DNA from: Peribacillus simplex NBRC 15720 = DSM 1321
Lineage (GTDB): Bacteria; Bacillota; Bacilli; Bacillales; DSM-1321
DNA length: 64,000 bases
Assembly (NCBI RefSeq): GCF_002243645.1
Contig: NZ_CP017704.1
Location: 4,296,001-4,360,000 of the forward strand
Direction: 5' to 3'
Of this stretch, positions 53,927 to 61,692 are shown piece by piece. The notes under the pieces are model-generated. The model saw only the letters and a list, made by a program, of their open reading frames with translations, did no database searches and was not told the origin of the DNA. Within the stretch, counting starts at the first letter, position 1. Each line of letters begins with the position of its first letter. Both the position numbers and the translations under genes were made by a program.

Positions 53927-54409
53927 ATGAATATCACAAAGAAAGCTCGTAATTTTCTTCGATTGAATTATAAAACAAAGCTGCTGCTTATTGAGGCCTT
54001 TTTACATTTAGGTAGAGCCCGTTATCTTAAGAGCATCTCATTTTCAAAAGTTGCTCCTTCACTGGGTGTACAAATGAAAGAGACCTCATATACCTCCAAT
54101 TCATCGAATAAAGAGGTTTTAGCAAGTATATCGCGAGCTATTCATATTATGAGTCGCTATACTTTTTGGGAAAGCCAATGTCTTGTAAAAGCAATGGCTG
54201 GAATGAAAATGCTGGAGAAAAGAAATATTGATAGTACTCTTTATTTAGGTACAGCTAAAGATGAGAATGGAGAACTCATTGCACATGCTTGGCTACGCAG
54301 CGGTCCTTTTTATATAACCGGTGCTGAAGTGATGGATAGGTTCACGGTCGTTTCTAAATTCGCTAAAGAGAACAGTAATGAAAATCTAGAAGAACAAGAA
54401 TCTAGTTAA
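53927..54409 (+). CDS. Lasso peptide leader protease (B2, transglutaminase-like)
   Basis: A 160-aa protein. Cys85 in 'ESQCLVKAMAGMKML' and His120 in 'ELIAHAWLRSG' are the catalytic pair of the lasso B2 (Transglut_core3) fold. It cuts the leader after the TM motif in an ATP-supported reaction with the RRE partner. AGGAGG lies 7 nt before the ATG. Length is normal for the split B1/B2 system of Firmicutes. Confidence 0.94.
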   Translation: MNITKKARNFLRLNYKTKLLLIEAFLHLGRARYLKSISFSKVAPSLGVQMKETSYTSNSSNKEVLASISRAIHIMSRYTFWESQCLVKAMAGMKMLEKRNIDSTLYLGTAKDENGELIAHAWLRSGPFYITGAEVMDRFTVVSKFAKENSNENLEEQESS

Positions 54410-54679
54410 TGTTCTCGATACATATTATAACAGGGGGAACGTTTAACACGATTTCCTCCAGAAACGGTTGCTTATAAGTATATATAGAAACAAATCCCTA
54501 GTTCTACGAATCACCAACCCCATTCGTTTTCTATTATATCTATTAGGTAGAAGTTCTTATAAACCTACAATGTGCCCCAATGCCTTTCCTTCAAATGTCG
54601 TAATTCAGCAATATTGCAAAATGCTATGTAGACATTCGGGATAACGAAGAAACAAGCTCTGTGATAGGAGGATATGGTT

Positions 54680-56479
54680 TTGAAGCATCTCTTGCATTTT
54701 ACCAAGCGAATACATGATTATTCGGGGAAGATTCTTTATATCAATCTTATTTGTATGATTTTAATAGGTTTATTAGAGGGTGTAGGAATTTTCTTATTAA
54801 TCCCGTTGATTGGATTGACCGGTATTTTAGATATTAGTACAGAGGAAGTTCCTTTTTTAAGTTGGGTTAATGAATTATTCATAGGAATTCCTGAAACGAT
54901 AAGTCTTTTATTGATACTGGGGGTTTACGTGTTATTAATGGTTGGACAAAGTATTTTTAAGAGGAATCAAACAATATTAGGAGTGAAAATCCAACAAGGT
55001 TTTATTAGACATTTAAGAGATGAGACCTATGGAAGTTTGCTACAAGTAAATTGGGGATTTTACCTGAAAAAGAGGAAAACTGATATCATCAACATCATGA
55101 CCAATGAAACCTTTAATGTGAGTGCGGGTATTAATTTATTCTTACAGTTTTTATCTTCTCTTATCTTTACTTTCATTCAAATCTGTATAGCTCTTTATTT
55201 ATCTGTTACAATGACTAGTTTTATCATAGCTTTTGGATTGATCCTAATCTTCTTCTCCAGGAAATTCATCAAAAAGTCTCAGTCTTTAGGAAAAGAAACT
55301 TTTCAACTAACACAAACATATTTAGCGGGTATTACTGATCACCTTAATGGAATGAAGGATATCAAAAGTAATTCATTAGAAGATTCTCATTTGAGTTGGT
55401 TTCTTTCCTTAACTGAAAAAATGGAAAAAAACAGAATTAAGTTAACTACATTAAATACAACTTCTCAAATGATCTTCAAAATTGTTTCTTCATTATTAAT
55501 TGCGATTTTTGTCTTTTTTTCGATAAAGATGTTCATGGCCCAGCCAGCACAATTAATGTTGATAATGGTTATTTTTTCAAGGTTATGGCCAAGGTTTACA
55601 AGTATCCAATCTAATTTAGAGCAAATAGGATCTACTCTTCCATCTTTTAAAGCATTGTTAGATTTACAAAATGAATGTAGAGAAGCAAGAGAGTTATATG
55701 ATTTGGATTATAAAAATAGTAAGTCAATCGAAATAAAAAATGGGCTAGATTGTCGTAATGTCTACTTTAGGTATAATCAAAATGAAAGTACGTATGCACT
55801 TAAAAATATAAATGTACACATACCTTCTAACCGTATGACGGCTATAGTAGGCCGGTCAGGGGCGGGAAAAAGTACTTTAATTGATATATTAATGGGATTA
55901 AATCAACCTGATCGGGGCGAGGTCAGTATAGATGATATCCCACTTACTAGTGATCACTTATTATCACTAAGGAAATCAATTAGTTATATACCGCAGGATC
56001 CGTTTCTCTTTAATGCGACTATACGGGAAAATTTGATCATTATTGACCCTAATGCAAGTGATGAATCCATTTGGGAGTCTTTAGAGTTCGCCGCTGCTGA
56101 TGATTTTGTCAGGAAGCTTCCACAAGGTCTTGATACACTCATTGGTGATCGAGGAGTTCGACTGTCAGGAGGAGAAAGGCAGCGACTTGTACTGGCTCGG
56201 GCCATTTTACGTAAACCATCTATCCTTGTCTTAGATGAAGCAACAAGTGCATTAGATACGGAAAATGAAGCGAAGATCCAAGCCGCTATCGAAAGATTAA
56301 AAGGAACCATGACCATTATTGTCATTGCTCATCGGTTATCGACAATTCGTAATGCGGATCAAGTATTGGTAATGGATCAGGGAGAAATTATTCAAGTCGG
56401 TGAATATAACCAACTAGCGAGTGAAAAAAGAGGGATGTTTAGCAATTTACTAGGTATCCAAATAGAATCAAGTATGTGA
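54680..56479 (+). CDS. Lasso peptide ABC exporter (D protein)
   Basis: A half-transporter of about 599 aa. Six transmembrane helices occupy about residues 15-300 ('LICMILIGLLEGVGIFLLIP' being the first). The ATPase domain has Walker A 'VGRSGAGKSTLID', Q-loop 'ISYIPQDPFLF', signature 'LSGGERQRLVLARAIL', Walker B 'ILVLDEATSALD' and 'IAHRLSTIR'. It exports the mature peptide and usually gives self-immunity. ATG lies 6 nt upstream too close to AGGAGG; TTG at 7 nt fits better. Its 3' quarter has two degraded copies downstream. Confidence 0.93.
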   Translation: MKHLLHFTKRIHDYSGKILYINLICMILIGLLEGVGIFLLIPLIGLTGILDISTEEVPFLSWVNELFIGIPETISLLLILGVYVLLMVGQSIFKRNQTILGVKIQQGFIRHLRDETYGSLLQVNWGFYLKKRKTDIINIMTNETFNVSAGINLFLQFLSSLIFTFIQICIALYLSVTMTSFIIAFGLILIFFSRKFIKKSQSLGKETFQLTQTYLAGITDHLNGMKDIKSNSLEDSHLSWFLSLTEKMEKNRIKLTTLNTTSQMIFKIVSSLLIAIFVFFSIKMFMAQPAQLMLIMVIFSRLWPRFTSIQSNLEQIGSTLPSFKALLDLQNECREARELYDLDYKNSKSIEIKNGLDCRNVYFRYNQNESTYALKNINVHIPSNRMTAIVGRSGAGKSTLIDILMGLNQPDRGEVSIDDIPLTSDHLLSLRKSISYIPQDPFLFNATIRENLIIIDPNASDESIWESLEFAAADDFVRKLPQGLDTLIGDRGVRLSGGERQRLVLARAILRKPSILVLDEATSALDTENEAKIQAAIERLKGTMTIIVIAHRLSTIRNADQVLVMDQGEIIQVGEYNQLASEKRGMFSNLLGIQIESSM

Positions 56480-56792
56480 TTCTCTAATTTAATCCGATTT
56501 GCTGACCTTTCTTTTACATTGAGTAGATAAAGAACGAAAGGTTCGTTGAATGTTATGAAGTAACAAGCTTATTTCTTATGAATAGTTCTAACATCAGGAT
56601 TATATGACATTACAATGCATAAGTTAGAAAAGAATAGAAAAAAATGAATTTCTGATATGTGGATTAATCAATCAAATATTGGGTATTATTAAATATAATT
56701 AAAGAAAGAGAAACTATTAAAAGCTATGACTCATATCTAGGAGCGGTTGCTCTATTGACTGGGTTAATTAAGAAAGGATGAATTTTTTTTTA
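56480..56792 (+). other. Gap after the lasso exporter
   Basis: AT-rich, no gene. ACCTTTC at 56510 and GAAAGGT at 56536 could form a weak stem after the exporter gene, but no convincing terminator is seen. Confidence 0.35.
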
Positions 56793-56918
56793 ATGCCTTT
56801 ATACCAAATGAGAGAAATATGGACACCCTTAAAATTAGTTGGAGTTAAGTTTTTTAAATCCGATGATAATAGTATTTTCATCAAGGTTTTTAACCAACAC
56901 CGAAGAAGGTTAAAGTAA
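56793..56918 (+). CDS. 41-aa basic peptide, tiny-ORF family C (copy 2)
   Basis: Same length and frame as copy 1 upstream of the lasso genes: 'MPLYQMREIWTPLKLVGVKF' and an end 'FIKVFNQHRRRLK'. Changes are Phe4Tyr, Thr7Arg, Ile18Val, Arg22Lys, Arg26Asn, Ala32Val, Lys39Arg and Ile40Leu, mostly conservative. The ribosome site AGAAAGGATG is also retained. Preservation of the frame in both copies argues for selection. Function unknown; an immunity or regulatory role for the lasso system is only a guess. Confidence 0.6.
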   Translation: MPLYQMREIWTPLKLVGVKFFKSDDNSIFIKVFNQHRRRLK

Positions 56919-57027
56919 TATGTTTTGATATAATGAGTATTAACCTAAATGTACATCCAAAGTGTTAGGAGAACCACTTTAGCAGAGCAGATAGCGTGTT
57001 AAATAAAAGTCATTAGTTTGTTTATTG

Positions 57028-57056
57028 GGAGCCTAAAATAAAAAAGTTTTAGCTCC
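57028..57056. repeat. 10-bp hairpin
   Basis: GGAGCCTAAAA pairs with TTTTAGCTCC (one bulge) around AATAAAAAAG. No T-tract; could serve transcripts from either side. Confidence 0.4.
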
Positions 57057-57155
57057 TTAGTATGCGTGGTTTTAAAGATCCATCATGATATGTGTAAGCG
57101 AAGTAACATTATGATAAAAGGTGTCTAGGGGGACACATGGGTATGAAGAAAATCG

Positions 57156-57386
57156 GTGAAATCACCTGTCATAAAAATACAAACTTCAGATCATTTAAGG
57201 AAAGGTATTTTGTATGAGGTAATAGGTATAGAGCAAAAGAATGGTATGTATAAAGGGAAAAAATTCAGGATTATCGTTCGTGACTTCATTAGGAGAGAAC
57301 AGAACTTGAAAAGTCATCATATCAATGGAAAATATAAGAATATGAGTACGTTGGGAAGGCTGTTAATCAGCCTTCTTTTTTTATGA
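57156..57386 (+). CDS. Small protein, probably frameshifted at the N-terminus
   Basis: The frame gives 76 aa: 'IQTSDHLRKGILYEVIGIEQ', then 'GMYKGKKFRIIVRDFIRREQ', which looks like a small beta-strand-rich domain. The end runs into a terminator stem, so the true C-terminus may be earlier. A better start (ATG after GGGGG, 'MKKIGEITCHK') lies just upstream in another frame, suggesting a one-base indel near codon 12. No family recognised. Confidence 0.4.
   Translation: MKSPVIKIQTSDHLRKGILYEVIGIEQKNGMYKGKKFRIIVRDFIRREQNLKSHHINGKYKNMSTLGRLLISLLFL
57353..57385 (+). terminator. Terminator after the small ORF
   Basis: GAAGGCTG-TTAAT-CAGCCTTC is followed by TTTTTTT. A related stem (GAAGGCTG-TTATA-CGGTCTTC) follows the SinI-like ORF. 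Confidence 0.85.
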
Positions 57387-57528
57387 ACTTTTCTAATCAA
57401 CCACAAACTTGTTTCTATTCCTTTTGTTTAAATGGAATTAATTGCTGTGTTAAAACAGGAACAAGGTCACAATAATAAAAAATCATATAAATGAGTGATA
57501 TTTTATTATAAATAAACCTAGCAATTTT

Positions 57529-57621
57529 GTGAGGGGACTATTGAGGAGAACATTATTCAGTTTACCATTGTGGTTGTCATTTTTTGATTGGAGTAAAATT
57601 ATAATGAATTTTATAAGTTAA
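57529..57621 (+). pseudogene. Tiny-ORF family A, shortened copy
   Basis: A 30-codon frame from GTG reads 'RGLLRRTLFSLPLWLSFFDW' and 'SKIIMNFIS', collinear with the intact family A peptides but without their first seven or eight residues. It also has disturbed residues (Trp-Gly to Arg-Arg, Gly to Asp). It stands directly before a degraded exporter fragment. No ribosome site of quality is present, so it is probably dead. Confidence 0.6.
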
Positions 57622-57647
57622 GAAATTAAAGACTAGGAATAAAAAGA

Positions 57648-57880
57648 TACACTCATTGGTCATTGGTGATCGAGAAGTTCGACTGTTAGGAGGAGAGACA
57701 GCTCGTGTAGCCCGAAGAATTTTACGTAAACCATCGATCCTTGTTCTAGATGAAACAACAAGTGCCTGAAAGACTCAAAGGAACTTTGATCATTATTGTA
57801 ATTGCTCATCGGTTATAGACGATTCGTAATGCGGATCAGTATTGGTTTTGGAGTAGGGTGAAGAAGCCTAGTAACACGAA
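57648..57880 (+). pseudogene. Degraded copy of the lasso exporter C-terminus (1)
   Basis: Nucleotides match the exporter gene from 'gatacactcattgg' through the signature, Walker B and H-loop region, with deletions ('RQRLVLARA' region shortened, Walker B to H-loop segment partly missing) and stops. The upstream breakpoint is the same as in the second degraded copy at 60.25 kb. Confidence 0.8.
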
Positions 57881-58032
57881 TCTCTTAAATCCCGGTTCAG
57901 CATAAACTTGAACACCTTAAAAAAGTTGTATAGATAAGTGGAGCCATCCATTTGTAGAGATGAAAGAAAGAGATAAGTAATTGTAAGTGGTAAGAGAAAA
58001 CAGTGACAAATTCCAAGGTTTAATAGTAGGAA

Positions 58033-58090
58033 AATGGCAGACATCACACAAAGACGGTTGTTTTTGTGCGGTGCCTGCCATTTTTATCCT
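58033..58090. terminator. Terminator of purF (usable from both sides)
   Basis: AATGGCAG and CTGCCATTTTT frame an inner stem CACAAA/TTTGTG. T-tracts occur on both strands. Confidence 0.75.
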
Positions 58091-58107
58091 ACTTAAGCTG
58101 TATCACT

Positions 58108-59478
58108 TCAAATATTAGTTGGGTATGCACCACTAAAACAGGCTACACAGCGACTGCTAGTTTCTCCAAGATCCACATCTACAGCCTCTAATAACCCTTC
58201 GGTGCTTAAAAAGGCTAATGAATCTGCCCCGATAACCTGTCCCATAGCTCGTTCGTGTTCATGTATGTTGGCAAATAGTTCTTCCTTAGTTGGCATATCC
58301 ACTCCATAAAAACAAGGGTTTCTAACCATAGGTGAACTAATTCTTACATGGACTTCCTTGGCACCTGCCTGCCTAATCAATTGGACAATGCGCTTGCTTG
58401 TCGTTCCCCTAACAATCGAATCATCGACTAATACCACCCTTTTTCCTTCCAAAATTTCTTGCACAGCGCTTAATTTCAGTCGAACAGCTAAGTCGCGCAA
58501 TTCTTGCGTGGGCTCAATAAATGAACGACCAGCATAAGGGTTTTTAATAATCCCCATTTCATATGGAATTCCTGATTGTTGGGAAAAGCCAATGGCGGCA
58601 GGTACGCTTGATTCAGGAACTGCAACGACAACATCAGCTTGTGTCGGATGTTCTTTTGACAGAATTTTACCTAATTCCCTTCGGATTGTTAAGACACTTC
58701 TTCCTTGAATAACGCTATCTGGACGGGCAAAATAGACAAATTCAAAGGAACAAAGGGAAACCTTACCTTTTTCCGCAAATCTTCCAGTTTGAATTCCATT
58801 TTCATCTATAAGAAGCCATTCACCTGGTTCAACTTCCCGCCAGAACTTAGCATCAACCGCATTTAAAGCGCATGTTTCTGAGGAGGCGATGATTGATTCA
58901 CCAATTTTTCCAAGGCTAAGCGGACGTAACCCATGACGATCCAGGGCAATTAGCATTTGTTTTTCAGTCATTATAATCAAGGCAAATGAACCGTCGATAC
59001 GTTTAAGCATATCAGGTGCACTTTCTGCGAAATGCTTTTTACTTGAACGAGCTATTAAGTGAGCAATAATTTCAGTATCGGTTGTTGTTTGAAATATGCT
59101 TCCCTGCTGTTGTAACACATCCCGTTCTATCCTTGCATTTACGAGGTTGCCATTATGAGCAACAGCCAGGTCCCCCTCGCTATATTTAAAGACGAGGGGT
59201 TGTGCGTTTTGCAATAAACTTTCACCAGAAGTTGAATATCGTACATGACCAATGGCCATATTTCCGCTTAGTCCATCGAGGATATCCCGTGAAAATACAT
59301 GGGTAACTAATCCCATTCCCCTGTGATTCCTGAATGATTTCCCATCACTAGCCACAATTCCTGCGCTCTCCTGACCACGGTGTTGAAGTGCATGAAGTCC
59401 GTAATAAGTTAATTCAGCTGCTTTGGGGTGATTAAACACTCCAAATACCCCGCATTTCTCCTGCATTTCTGAATCCAT
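58108..59478 (-). CDS. purF: Amidophosphoribosyltransferase (PurF), stand-alone copy
   Basis: A 456-aa glutamine PRPP amidotransferase. An eight-residue propeptide precedes the Cys nucleophile ('KCGVFGVFNHPK'). The glutaminase domain has 'GHVRYSTSGES' and 'AVAHNGNLVNA'. The phosphoribosyltransferase domain has the PRPP loop 'VVLVDDSIVRGTTS'. Four Cys ('VSLCSFEF', 'RNPCFYG', 'SRCVACFSG') match the 4Fe-4S ligands of the Bacillus enzyme. It catalyses the first step of purine synthesis. No other pur gene is nearby, so this is probably a second purF and not the operon copy. It separates two repeats of small-ORF modules. GGGAGGAAG at 6-8 nt. Confidence 0.93.
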   Translation of the reverse strand: MDSEMQEKCGVFGVFNHPKAAELTYYGLHALQHRGQESAGIVASDGKSFRNHRGMGLVTHVFSRDILDGLSGNMAIGHVRYSTSGESLLQNAQPLVFKYSEGDLAVAHNGNLVNARIERDVLQQQGSIFQTTTDTEIIAHLIARSSKKHFAESAPDMLKRIDGSFALIIMTEKQMLIALDRHGLRPLSLGKIGESIIASSETCALNAVDAKFWREVEPGEWLLIDENGIQTGRFAEKGKVSLCSFEFVYFARPDSVIQGRSVLTIRRELGKILSKEHPTQADVVVAVPESSVPAAIGFSQQSGIPYEMGIIKNPYAGRSFIEPTQELRDLAVRLKLSAVQEILEGKRVVLVDDSIVRGTTSKRIVQLIRQAGAKEVHVRISSPMVRNPCFYGVDMPTKEELFANIHEHERAMGQVIGADSLAFLSTEGLLEAVDVDLGETSSRCVACFSGAYPTNI

Positions 59479-59860
59479 TTTTCTCTTCCTCCCGTTGATA
59501 TCCTTTTTGTTATTTTTGGCAAAAGGAGAATTTCTATCCTTTTTATTTACTAATCGGTAAATGGATAGGGATTAATTAAATCTCAGCTCTAAAAATAGTT
59601 CTGTGCAACAGGTAGGGATAATTGCTTAGCATTATTATCTTGGAATAAAAGACTTTTGGGTATAATGGAATATTTTGAATAAGTGTATTTTGTATGATTT
59701 ATAGTAAACTATATAGTAAAGAACAGATATTAATTTATAAAATCTAGCTCAGTATAAAAATAGTGAATAATACAGTTAATATTTTTGCCGATTGGCGGTA
59801 ATTTAATATGACTTTGCAGAAGGCGATGTCAAGCTGCCATCAAAATATAAGGAGAATTTG
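59479..59860. other. Divergent region between purF and the family B ORF
   Basis: No gene. Its right end (AAATAGTGAATAATACAG, TTTTTGCCG, GGCGATGTC.AGCTGCCATC) is repeated before the second family B ORF at 61.69 kb. No PurR box was recognised before purF. Confidence 0.45.
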
Positions 59861-59998
59861 ATGACAAAAAACAAATTTATTACGTTCGAGGAAGCTCATG
59901 AAAAGAAAGAAAGAAGTAAGAAAATTTTTATTGGGACTTATATTACTATTATTTTAATTTTGATTTCTTTATTGACTTTTTTTCTTGGTAAATCATAA
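59861..59998 (+). CDS. 45-aa single-helix membrane peptide, tiny-ORF family B (copy 1)
   Basis: ATG with AAGGAG at 8 nt. The first half is charged ('MTKNKFITFEEAHEKKERSK'), then one membrane helix ('IFIGTYITIILILISLLTFF') and a short tail. A second copy lies 1.8 kb downstream, with shared upstream leader and a similar terminator behind. Cytoplasmic N-terminus by the positive-inside rule. Function unknown. Confidence 0.65.
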   Translation: MTKNKFITFEEAHEKKERSKKIFIGTYITIILILISLLTFFLGKS

Positions 59999-60012
59999 CT
60001 GGTGTTAAATAG

Positions 60013-60037
60013 GGCTGAGAAATCAGTCCTTTTTTGT
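60013..60037 (+). terminator. Terminator of family B ORF copy 1
   Basis: GGGCTGA-GAAA-TCAGTCC is followed by TTTTTT. Confidence 0.8.
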
Positions 60038-60149
60038 GTTAAGTAGGTGAAAGAGGAAGTATGCAGGGAGCTTTTCTTTTGTCGAAATGGGTAGTCACAG
60101 GAGTTAAGAGTCCTAAGTCTACAAAAGAGACTTTATTTTCAGAAGTTCT

Positions 60150-60225
60150 TGTTGTGGGACTATTGTGGGGAACACTTTTAGCTTTCCATTGTGGTTGTCA
60201 TTTTTCGGTTGGCTCAAAATAAATT
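60150..60225 (+). pseudogene. Tiny-ORF family A, frameshifted copy
   Basis: It reads 'VVGLLWGTLL', then after a shift 'FPLWLSFFGWLK', and stops. The nucleotide sequence (TTGTGGTTGTCATTTTTCGGTTGG) is nearly that of the intact copy at 61.3 kb. It lies just before the second degraded exporter fragment. Confidence 0.6.
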
Positions 60226-60247
60226 AAAGGCTCGGAATAAAAAGATA

Positions 60248-60565
60248 CACTCATCGGCGATCGAGGTGTGCGACTATCGGGAGGAGAAAGTCAGCGTCTA
60301 GTGTTAGCCGGAGCGATTTTACGTAAACCGGCCATCCTGGTATTGGATGAAGCGACGAGTACTTTGGATACGGAGAACGAAGCGAAGATTCAATCCGCTA
60401 TTGAAAGATTAAAAGGAAAAATGACCATCATCGTCATAGCTCATCGATTATCGAAGATTCGCAATGCCGATCAAGTGTTGGTCATGGGGAAATCATTCAG
60501 GTCGGTGAATATAACCAGTTAGCGAATGAAAAAAGAGGGATGTTTAGCAATTTATTACAGCCGTA
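60248..60565 (+). pseudogene. Degraded copy of the lasso exporter C-terminus (2)
   Basis: The frame from about 60268 stays open for 84 codons: 'VRLSGGESQRLVLAGAILRK', 'LVLDEATSTLDTENEAKIQS', 'IAHRLSKIRNADQVLV', the ABC signature to H-loop. Beyond that a one-base change shifts the frame, but homology goes on to 'MFSNLL'. Walker A and all membrane helices are missing. It begins at the same exporter codon as copy 1. Confidence 0.85.
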
Positions 60566-60954
60566 TTATTGCATTGTAATGCTGGCTTTTTTTCTTAGGG
60601 AAAATAAATTAAAACTGAATCACTTAGCCCACTTATTCCGAAAATATTATTTTTGTAGAATAGTAAATTCGAGATTATCATAGCTATTATAAATCTTTTT
60701 TTATTAAAAGAGTTGTAAAGAAAGCGTATTATACCAGTGTTTTTGCATTGTGATGTCACTTTTTGATGAATGATGTTGAAAAATGATAGAAAAGAACGAA
60801 TAGTATTAAGAGCTATTATTACGTTTTTAAGTATAATTAACATTAATATAGTTTTAATTAAGGGGAATTTTTTGAGGGCATGATGGTTTATTTAGCCCCA
60901 AGGAAACAGGGAATTCAAGGGATTTATTAATCTTGGAGAATAATTAATGTGAAA

Positions 60955-61045
60955 TATTCTTGAGAAAGGCAAACCTATTGAAAAGTAGGGACGCAAAATT
61001 ACAGGTCTAAGGCTAAATGCTAAGACGGCTGTGTTACCACAAGTT
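60955..61045 (+). promoter_or_regulatory. c-di-GMP-I (GEMM) riboswitch
   Basis: The segment has the GEMM-I landmarks in order: GGCAAACC, then a GAAA-capped P1b stem (CCTATTGAAAAGTAGG), GGGACGCAAA, GGTCTAAGG, a short second arm (GGCTAAATGCTAAGACGGC) and the closing GTTACC. These form the ligand pocket of class I cyclic di-GMP riboswitches. It lies right before the SinI-like ORF. CCAC-AAGTTGG-GTGG just behind the aptamer could hide the ribosome site and act as the switch, but this is inference. Confidence 0.85.
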
Positions 61046-61047
61046 GG

Positions 61048-61164
61048 GTGGGATTTATCATAGAAGCTAACAATGAACGGGAAGAATGGGTTTATCTAAT
61101 TTTAGAGGCTAAAAATCTAGGATTATCTATTGAAGATGTGCGGGAGTTCATCAAGGGAAAATGA
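61048..61164 (+). CDS. SinI-like antirepressor
   Basis: A 35-38-aa ORF reading 'REEWVYLILEAKNLGLSIED' and 'VREFIKGK', which matches the SinI dimerisation helices (EWVELMVEAKEANISPEEIRKYL). SinI-type proteins bind SinR and free its target promoters. The start is uncertain: GTG at the first position overlaps the GGGTGGG ribosome site, while the codon at ideal spacing (61060) is ATA. It is preceded by the c-di-GMP riboswitch and followed by a terminator, so it is a one-gene unit. Confidence 0.75.
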   Translation: MGFIIEANNEREEWVYLILEAKNLGLSIEDVREFIKGK

Positions 61165-61203
61165 ACTGGAAAAAGCAAATCAGGGGATAAAAATTACGTT
61201 AGG

Positions 61204-61231
61204 GAAGGCTGTTATACGGTCTTCTTTTTTA
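61204..61231 (+). terminator. Terminator after the SinI-like ORF
   Basis: GAAGGCTG-TTATA-CGGTCTTC is followed by TTTTTT. Confidence 0.75.
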
Positions 61232-61325
61232 TTTTCATTAAAGGAAATCACCGTAAAAGGTATCTAGAATATAGAACATGGGGACAATAATAAAAAGGTA
61301 ACCTAAATTGAGAGGGATTTTTATT

Positions 61326-61439
61326 ATGGATAGACTTAATGCTTTTATAAAGGGATTAATATGGGGAACTTTATTCAGTGTACCGTTATGGTTGTCATTT
61401 TTCGGTTGGATAAAAATAATAATGAATTTTATTAAGTAA
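61326..61439 (+). CDS. Small hydrophobic peptide, tiny-ORF family A (intact copy)
   Basis: A 37-aa ORF with AGAGGGA at 8 nt: 'MDRLNAFIKGLIWGTLFSVP', 'LWLSFFGWIKIIMNFIK'. It has one membrane helix, two Trp near the interface and a basic tail. It is the best-preserved member of the family, with relatives at 21.4 kb (intact, opposite strand), 57.5 and 60.15 kb (broken). Function unknown. Confidence 0.65.
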   Translation: MDRLNAFIKGLIWGTLFSVPLWLSFFGWIKIIMNFIK

Positions 61440-61636
61440 GCGCTTAATAAAATTAGATATTAAAATGATAACTAGGCAGGATTTAACAGAATGATCATAG
61501 AATTTAGTTAAAGTACATAATACGTTAGTCGAAACCTTCTACAGATTTAAGAAATATAGCCTATAAAAAAATAGTTAATAATGCTTAAATATTTTTGGTA
61601 GTGTGCCGATACTACACTATAGAGATCAAGCAAAGG

Positions 61637-61657
61637 GACATCGCAAAAGGCGATGTC
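61637..61657 (+). promoter_or_regulatory. Hairpin in the leader of family B ORF copy 2
   Basis: GACATCGC-AAAAG-GCGATGTC is a perfect 8-bp stem, followed by AGATAGCTGCCATC and then the ribosome site. The first copy keeps the right arm and the AGCTGCCATC block, with a less perfect left arm. Confidence 0.5.
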
Positions 61658-61692
61658 AGATAGCTGCCATCAAAGTAAAAGGAGATTATTTG

